Origin: Desemzia sp045528445 | GTDB taxonomy: Bacteria; Bacillota; Bacilli; Lactobacillales; Carnobacteriaceae | DNA length: 64,000 nt | Assembly (NCBI RefSeq): GCF_045528445.1 | Contig: NZ_JBGQQU010000009.1 | Location: 18,516 to 82,515 of the forward strand | Direction: 5' to 3' | Shown here: one piece after another, positions 59,640 to 64,000 of the stretch | Position numbering within the stretch: the stretch's first letter is position 1 | Layout: each line of letters starts with the position of its first letter | The notes under the pieces: model-generated | Databases searched by the model: none | What the model was told of the DNA's origin: nothing | The model's input: only the letters and a program-made list of their open reading frames with translations | Position numbers and translations under genes: made by a program

Positions 59640-61661
59640 CTAAGCTACTTCTGATCCATTTGGTGCGTCAATTGGTGCTTCGATGATTTTCAGCTCGCCG
59701 TCTTTTTCAGCAGACAAGATCATGCCTTGGCTGATTTCGCCGCGCATTTTGCGTGGTTTCAAGTTGGCTACGATAATCACTTTTTTACCGACTAGTGCTT
59801 CTGGGTCTGGATACCATTGCGCAATTCCCGACAGGATTTGGCGGTGTCCTTTGTCTCCTGCATCTAAGCGGAACTTCAAGAGTTTGTCGGCTCCTTCAAC
59901 TTTTGAGCATTCAATGACTTCTGCTACTTTCAATTCTACTTTTTCAAAGGCATCAAATTTGATCTCTTTATCTTTGATGGAAACCAATTCTGTTTCTTCC
60001 GGGTTCCATTCAGCTGCAGCTTCTTCCTCTTCGATAACAGGAGTACCGCCAGCCATTTGTTCTTTGATGTAGTTGACTTCTTCTTCTGTATCTAAACGAG
60101 GGAAGATCGGCTCACCTTTAGCGACCACTTGTGTTTCAGCTTGGAAATCACCAAATGCAATGGTTTCCCATGTTCCTGCCGCTTCAACGTCCATACCCAA
60201 TTGCGTGAAGATCGCTTTTGGAGAATGCGTCATAAATGGTTGCAGCAATACCGCTGAAACGCGTAAGCTTTCTGCCAAATGAACCATGATGTTAGACAAT
60301 TCAGCTGTTTTACTGTCGTCTTTCGCTAATTTCCAAGGCTCTGTCTCGTCAATATATTTGTTCGCACGAGAGATCAATGTCCAAATGTGGTTCAATGCGC
60401 TTCCGAACTGCATGTTGTCCATTTCCACTTGGTAGTCCGCTACTACTTTGTCCGCAAGAGCTTTCAACTCGTTGTCGAACGCTGTTTGTGTACCGCTGTA
60501 AGCAGGTAATTTGCCGCCCAGATATTTATTGATCATCGCAACTGTACGGTTCAATAGGTTTCCTAAGTCATTGGCTAGGTCATAATTGATACGAGAAACG
60601 TAATCTTCTGGTGTAAAGACGCCGTCGCTGCCAAATGGCACTTCGCGCATCAAGTAGTAGCGCAATGAATCCAAGCCGTATCGCTCAACCAGCATTTCTG
60701 GGTAGACAACGTTTCCTTTAGATTTAGACATTTTACCGTCTTTCATCAATAACCAGCCATGTCCAAAGACTTTTTTCGGCAGTGGCAAGTCTAACGCCAT
60801 CAACATAATCGGCCAGTAAATCGTGTGGAAACGAACGATTTCTTTTCCAACCATGTGCACATCAGCCGGCCAGAATTTGTTGAACAATGAGTCCTCTTCT
60901 GTTCCGTAACCCATCGCTGTGATGTAGTTTGCCAAAGCATCGATCCACACATAAACTACATGTTTCGGATTGCTGGGAACTTGAATTCCCCAGCTGAAAG
61001 TTGTTCGTGAAACAGCTAAATCTTCCAAACCTGGTTTGATGAAGTTGTTGATCATCTCATTTTTACGTGATTCGGGTTGAATAAAATCAGGATGATCTTC
61101 GTAATATTTCAATAAACGATCTGCGTATTTGCTCATCTTGAAGAAGTAAGATTCTTCTTTGACCAATTCAACAGGGTGGCCGCTGTCAGGCGATTTCCCG
61201 CCAATGACGTTGCCGTCAGCATCGCGTTCGACATCTTCTAATTGAGTCTCTGTATAGAATGTTTCGTCCGGTACAGAATACCAGCCTTCGTATTCATCCA
61301 AATAAATATCGCCTTGCTCTAAGAAACGTTCAAAAATAGCTGCTACCACTTTTTCGTGTGTCGGATCAGTAGTACGAATAAATTTGTCGTTGCTGATTTC
61401 TAACATTTCCCACAATTTTTGCATTCCTTCAGCCATACCGTCTACGTATTCTTGAGGAGAAATGTTCAATTCTTGAGCTTTTTGCTCGATTTTTTGCCCG
61501 TGTTCGTCGCTTCCTGTCAAATAAAAGACGTCAAAACCTTTCATTCTCTTGTAGCGAGCCATAACGTCACTAGCAATCGTTGTATACGCATTTCCAATAT
61601 GCAATTTTCCACTTGGATAATAAATAGGGGTCGTAATATAAAATGTTTCTTTATCTGCCAC
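59640..61661 (-). CDS. metG: Methionyl-tRNA synthetase
   Basis: A 673-residue class I synthetase: YYPSGKLHIGNAYTT (HIGH motif), KMSKSKGNV, the anticodon-binding helical domain and a C-terminal tRNA-binding domain (about 570-673, IKFDAFEKVELKVAEVIECS, LKPRKMRGEISQGMIL) that makes it a dimer. It charges tRNA-Met. No T-box leader was found upstream; an extended -10 (TGGTATACT, about 61743-61751) is the likely promoter. Confidence 0.97.
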   Translation of the reverse strand: MADKETFYITTPIYYPSGKLHIGNAYTTIASDVMARYKRMKGFDVFYLTGSDEHGQKIEQKAQELNISPQEYVDGMAEGMQKLWEMLEISNDKFIRTTDPTHEKVVAAIFERFLEQGDIYLDEYEGWYSVPDETFYTETQLEDVERDADGNVIGGKSPDSGHPVELVKEESYFFKMSKYADRLLKYYEDHPDFIQPESRKNEMINNFIKPGLEDLAVSRTTFSWGIQVPSNPKHVVYVWIDALANYITAMGYGTEEDSLFNKFWPADVHMVGKEIVRFHTIYWPIMLMALDLPLPKKVFGHGWLLMKDGKMSKSKGNVVYPEMLVERYGLDSLRYYLMREVPFGSDGVFTPEDYVSRINYDLANDLGNLLNRTVAMINKYLGGKLPAYSGTQTAFDNELKALADKVVADYQVEMDNMQFGSALNHIWTLISRANKYIDETEPWKLAKDDSKTAELSNIMVHLAESLRVSAVLLQPFMTHSPKAIFTQLGMDVEAAGTWETIAFGDFQAETQVVAKGEPIFPRLDTEEEVNYIKEQMAGGTPVIEEEEAAAEWNPEETELVSIKDKEIKFDAFEKVELKVAEVIECSKVEGADKLLKFRLDAGDKGHRQILSGIAQWYPDPEALVGKKVIIVANLKPRKMRGEISQGMILSAEKDGELKIIEAPIDAPNGSEVA

Positions 61662-61967
61662 GTGAGTACCTCCTTATATTCAATCACTTTGTTAGCATTT
61701 CAATGTTAAATTCAGTCATTTTCCAAAAAATCATTCTTGGATAGTATACCACAAAACAGGCTGTTTACGCGACTTGTTCTTTAGAATAGACTTACCCGTT
61801 CAGCAAATTCCCCCTCACTTAGCGCTAACAAATATGTAGTAGGAGATTTTTGTTTTGTTGTTATTTAAAAACCCTATTTTCAAAACAGTTTAGATTGTCA
61901 TATATGACAAGATCCAAGCTTTAAAGGTTGAAACTGCTATACTTATTTTAAGGGGAGGAACTTACAT
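61662..61967. promoter_or_regulatory. Divergent promoter region of metG and the lipoprotein gene
   Basis: Leftward: TGGTATACT at about 61743-61751 as an extended -10 for metG. Rightward: TATACTTATT about 30 bases before the lipoprotein start, with GGGGAGG as ribosome site. I looked for a T-box (specifier loop and TGG box) and saw none. Confidence 0.45.
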
Positions 61968-62378
61968 ATGAAAAGAAATTTGGTAGTTGGTTTACTGCAG
62001 TTTTTGGTGGTAGGTTTGTTTTTAGCAGGTTGCTCTAGTGATGAAGCAACCAATGATACTTGGCACTCTATTGCAGAGGAAGAAGGTGTAATTCTTCAAG
62101 CCACAGATCCAGTTACGTTGCTATTCTCTGAAAATGGGATAGAAGCAGATTACAGCTATTGGGATCCGTCGCTAATCATTGATTTTCCATTTGAAAGCGG
62201 GGAAGTTTACGCGGACTATGAAGTTATTCGAGAAGACGACAAGGTGACTATTCAAGTAGGCGAAGAGATACAATACAAGTTAACTATCGTAGGAGATCGA
62301 TTGTTCAGGGATGAGGACAATGCCTTACTTTTTAAAACGGATAGTTTCCTTGTAGGGTATGAATTCAGTGAAGAATAA
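61968..62378 (+). CDS. Small lipoprotein of unknown function
   Basis: A 136-residue secreted lipoprotein. The signal peptide (MKRNLVVGLLQFLVVGLFLA) ends in the lipobox LAGC with Cys at position 22. The mature part is acidic, beta-rich and has no recognised domain. GGGGAGG precedes the ATG. A single-gene transcript is likely, since a strong terminator follows. Confidence 0.8.
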   Translation: MKRNLVVGLLQFLVVGLFLAGCSSDEATNDTWHSIAEEEGVILQATDPVTLLFSENGIEADYSYWDPSLIIDFPFESGEVYADYEVIREDDKVTIQVGEEIQYKLTIVGDRLFRDEDNALLFKTDSFLVGYEFSEE

Positions 62379-62488
62379 CTAAACAACATGAAAAAGGGTT
62401 AACCGCCAATCAAGGTAATTGCGCTACAAAATTGGAGTTTATCATTTAATAGCAGATACTTGTGATGCGAGAGCAAGTATATTTAATA

Positions 62489-62538
62489 TAAAAAAAGGAT
62501 TTTACTACTTTATTAAGTAGCAGAATCCTTTTTTTGAT
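62489..62538 (+). terminator. Terminator after the lipoprotein gene
   Basis: AAAAAGGATT...ACTT / AAGT...AATCCTTTTT stem with a T-run. The A-run on the other side also permits leftward activity. Confidence 0.85.
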
Positions 62539-62604
62539 ACGATTGATTTACCTATATTGAGTATGTAAGATAACAATTTGGTCGACTAAGACTTCGAGAA
62601 ATAC

Positions 62605-62790
62605 TTATTTTTTAGCATTACGTTTCTTTATGTACAACTCAGTAATGCCTCCAAATATAAGTATAAAGATCATTCTACCGGTTGTTCTTGTTAAATCATC
62701 CGGTAATAACCTAGCAAAAAGAATGTCATATAACAATACCGATAGAGCAATCATAATACCTATTAATAGTGCTGCTTTATTTCTAGGCAT
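62605..62790 (-). CDS. Small two-helix membrane protein
   Basis: A 61-residue protein (ATG 62790, MPRNKAALLIGIMIALSVLL ...) with two transmembrane helices joined by a short ARLLPDDLTRTT loop and a basic tail (IKKRNAKK). AAAGGTG lies 13 bases before this ATG; a GTG five codons upstream is the alternative start. No family recognised. It may be an orphan small membrane protein near the bacteriocin immunity gene. Confidence 0.6.
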   Translation of the reverse strand: MPRNKAALLIGIMIALSVLLYDILFARLLPDDLTRTTGRMIFILIFGGITELYIKKRNAKK

Positions 62791-62986
62791 ATAAATAAAA
62801 TTCACCTTTCATAAAAAAATAACAAACAGCATTTCTTAATTATAAAGAAAAATTATCCAATTGAAAAAAATTTCTCTGTAAACTAGAAATTTCAGATACA
62901 TGAAATTGCTTAAAATAGTGTATCTAAAACCTTGAATTAATAAGGTTATTTTTTCGGTTCAAAAAGTTACCAACTCTATTCTAGAA

Positions 62987-63100
62987 TTATTTATCGTCAA
63001 TTTGATCGACAGGGATTCCTGGCATTCCTAGAATTCCAATGACAACTAACGAAACGATCCAAAGAATAAATTTCCATTTACTTTCTTTGTTTTTTTTCAC
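62987..63100 (-). CDS. 37-residue single-helix membrane peptide
   Basis: From GTG 63100 the frame reads MKKNKESKWKFILWIVSLVV, then a short ILGMPGIPVDQIDDK tail and TAA. A near-ideal AGGAGG lies nine bases upstream. A basic start, one hydrophobic helix and an acidic tail resemble type I toxin peptides such as Fst, or small stress membrane peptides. It is divergent from the immunity gene. The ribosome site is the main support. Confidence 0.6.
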   Translation of the reverse strand: MKKNKESKWKFILWIVSLVVIGILGMPGIPVDQIDDK

Positions 63101-63139
63101 TATATCTCCCCTCCTTTTTTCTTAAATCGATTTGAATTA

Positions 63140-63180
63140 AATCCGTAATAATGACACAATAAGGACATAGAATATAAAAA
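63140..63180 (+). promoter_or_regulatory. Candidate promoter of the immunity gene
   Basis: ATGACA and TATAAA 16 bases apart lie immediately before the AAAAGGAG of the immunity gene. The -10 is close to the ribosome site, so the leader would be very short. Confidence 0.35.
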
Positions 63181-63194
63181 AGGAGATGGATAGG

Positions 63195-63500
63195 ATGGGA
63201 AATGAGTCGAAACGACTTGTACATGATTTATATAATAACCTTGTTCAGTCTAATACAGGCGAAGAAATGGAAGACATTAAAGAAGTTCTATTGAAAGTAT
63301 ATAAAAGACTTAATGACTCTAAGGAAAATCCTCCTCTGATTAATCGTCTAATCAATTTCATTTATTTTAAAGCCTTTACTGAAAAAATAACATTTAGTGA
63401 AGAGCAAGATGAACTAATTAGACAATTAAGTGGAATTGGGCAAAAAGCTGGTTTGAACGGTTCTTATCGAGCTAACTATGGAGATAAATCACAGTTCTGA
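63195..63500 (+). CDS. Enterocin A-type class IIa bacteriocin immunity protein
   Basis: A 101-residue cytosolic four-helix protein. RLVHDLYNNL, KVYKRLNDSKEN, PLINRLINFIYFKAFTEKITF and the C-terminal GLNGSYRANYGDKSQF match the EntA immunity family closely. Such proteins protect against pediocin-like bacteriocins by binding the mannose-PTS receptor complex. ATG 63195 is chosen for the GGAG nine bases upstream. No YGNGV-type bacteriocin precursor is visible beside it, so it appears to be an orphan immunity gene. Confidence 0.92.
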   Translation: MGNESKRLVHDLYNNLVQSNTGEEMEDIKEVLLKVYKRLNDSKENPPLINRLINFIYFKAFTEKITFSEEQDELIRQLSGIGQKAGLNGSYRANYGDKSQF

Positions 63501-63524
63501 AAGACACATGAAAGTACATAATGC

Positions 63525-64000
63525 CTACTGAACAATTGGGCTAATTTGAAATGGAGAAAAGTTCAATAGAACTAAACAGCTTTTTTTCCGATTTTTCAGT
63601 TGTCCAAAAAAAGAGCGCAAGCGATTGCGATTAATGTTATCTACATTCATCGCAATGACGGATAAGGCAATCGTAGTCAAGGTAGTTTCACGGAGTTTGG
63701 TGCGGATATTTTCCATACCGAAACAACGCTTCAGTAAACTGAAGCCGCGCTCAACTTCTACACGATCTGCATTATCGCGATATTCGATTTCTTTGTCTCT
63801 GGTTTGGTCTTTCTTTGGACGACCAAGTGATGGTCCGGCTAGGCGAATGCCTCGTATTTTGCAGTAAGACCTATTTTCTCGATTTCGATAGATCTTGTCG
63901 GCAAGAACCCGCTCAGGATAACGTCCGTTTCGATCGTAGAAACGGCGGACAGCTTGAACCAACACAGAAGCTTCATTGTAGGCATCAAAACTGGTCTTTT
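63525..64000 (-). mobile_element. IS5/IS1182-like transposase, C-terminal part at the window edge
   Basis: The frame runs leftward from the window edge to a stop at 63525 and gives the C-terminal 158 residues of a DDE transposase: KTSFDAYNEASVLVQAVRRF, RYPERVLADKIYRNRENRSY, then VEVERGFSLLKRCFGMENIR with the catalytic Glu. The N-terminal part and one end of the element lie outside. The inner terminal repeat should be between 63500 and 63530 but could not be defined without the other end. It abuts the immunity gene, which suggests mobility of that region. Confidence 0.8.

Noticed and set aside
61662..61800. T-box or SAM riboswitch before metG
   Set aside because: No specifier hairpin, antiterminator TGG box or SAM-type junction was found, and the leader appears short.
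63195..63500. Part of a complete class IIa bacteriocin operon
   Set aside because: No precursor with a double-glycine leader or YGNGV motif was seen on either strand in 62400-63500.

Overview
The window is a low-GC Firmicutes chromosome segment, most likely from the Lactobacillales and by inference from a Carnobacterium-like member of the Carnobacteriaceae. Pointers are a GlpO-type glycerophosphate oxidase, an L-lactate dehydrogenase behind a Rex-like operator, PepV, AdcABC-type zinc uptake, Mga and Rgg regulators, and an enterocin-A-type immunity protein. Nearly all genes lie on the minus strand.

Layout. (1) 1-12450 is a capsule/exopolysaccharide operon transcribed leftward: chain-length protein and BY-kinase, a CapD-like dehydratase, priming sugar transferase, a reductase, a glycosyltransferase, the CapE-CapF-CapG trio that makes UDP-L-FucNAc, two further glycosyltransferases and a WbsX-type protein cut by the window edge. 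(2) 12798-17131 is the glycerol operon glpK-glpO-glpF, with two large nested palindromes between glpK and glpO. (3) 17596-21615 is an accessory patch: Fic protein, a small unknown protein, a HEPN-like protein, a membrane-anchored helical protein and one decayed gene. (4) 21769-26969 holds an NADH-oxidase-like flavoprotein overlapping an Mga-like regulator, a repeat array, a small unknown protein and an Rgg regulator. (5) 27441-61661 carries the origin-proximal core known from Bacillus subtilis, read here as yabR, divIC, rqcP, mazG, yabM, mfd, pth, prs, glmU, purR, ispE, veg, ksgA, rnmV, tatD, metG. Insertions break it: two NERD-domain genes, ldh, pepV, a GH65 phosphorylase, a cupin, a zinc ABC transporter and a threonine/serine exporter relic. 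(6) 61968-64000 has a lipoprotein, two small membrane proteins, an orphan class IIa immunity gene and a truncated transposase.

The most unusual content is a set of intergenic tandem arrays. Three sequence-unrelated families (A at 24.7, 40.4 and 49.1 kb; B at 30.2 kb; C at 53.6 kb) share a 52-bp period, and a fourth (D at 55.8 kb) has a 41-bp period. Each period carries one pair of short inverted arms. B runs 20 periods (1040 bp) and D 15 periods (615 bp) with no net length change. Most arrays lie at places where the ancestral core gene order is interrupted. Both NERD-domain genes, each exactly 305 codons, lie directly beside an array. I flag this array class, with its possible NERD partner, as the best candidate for an undescribed system; the link to NERD is inference.
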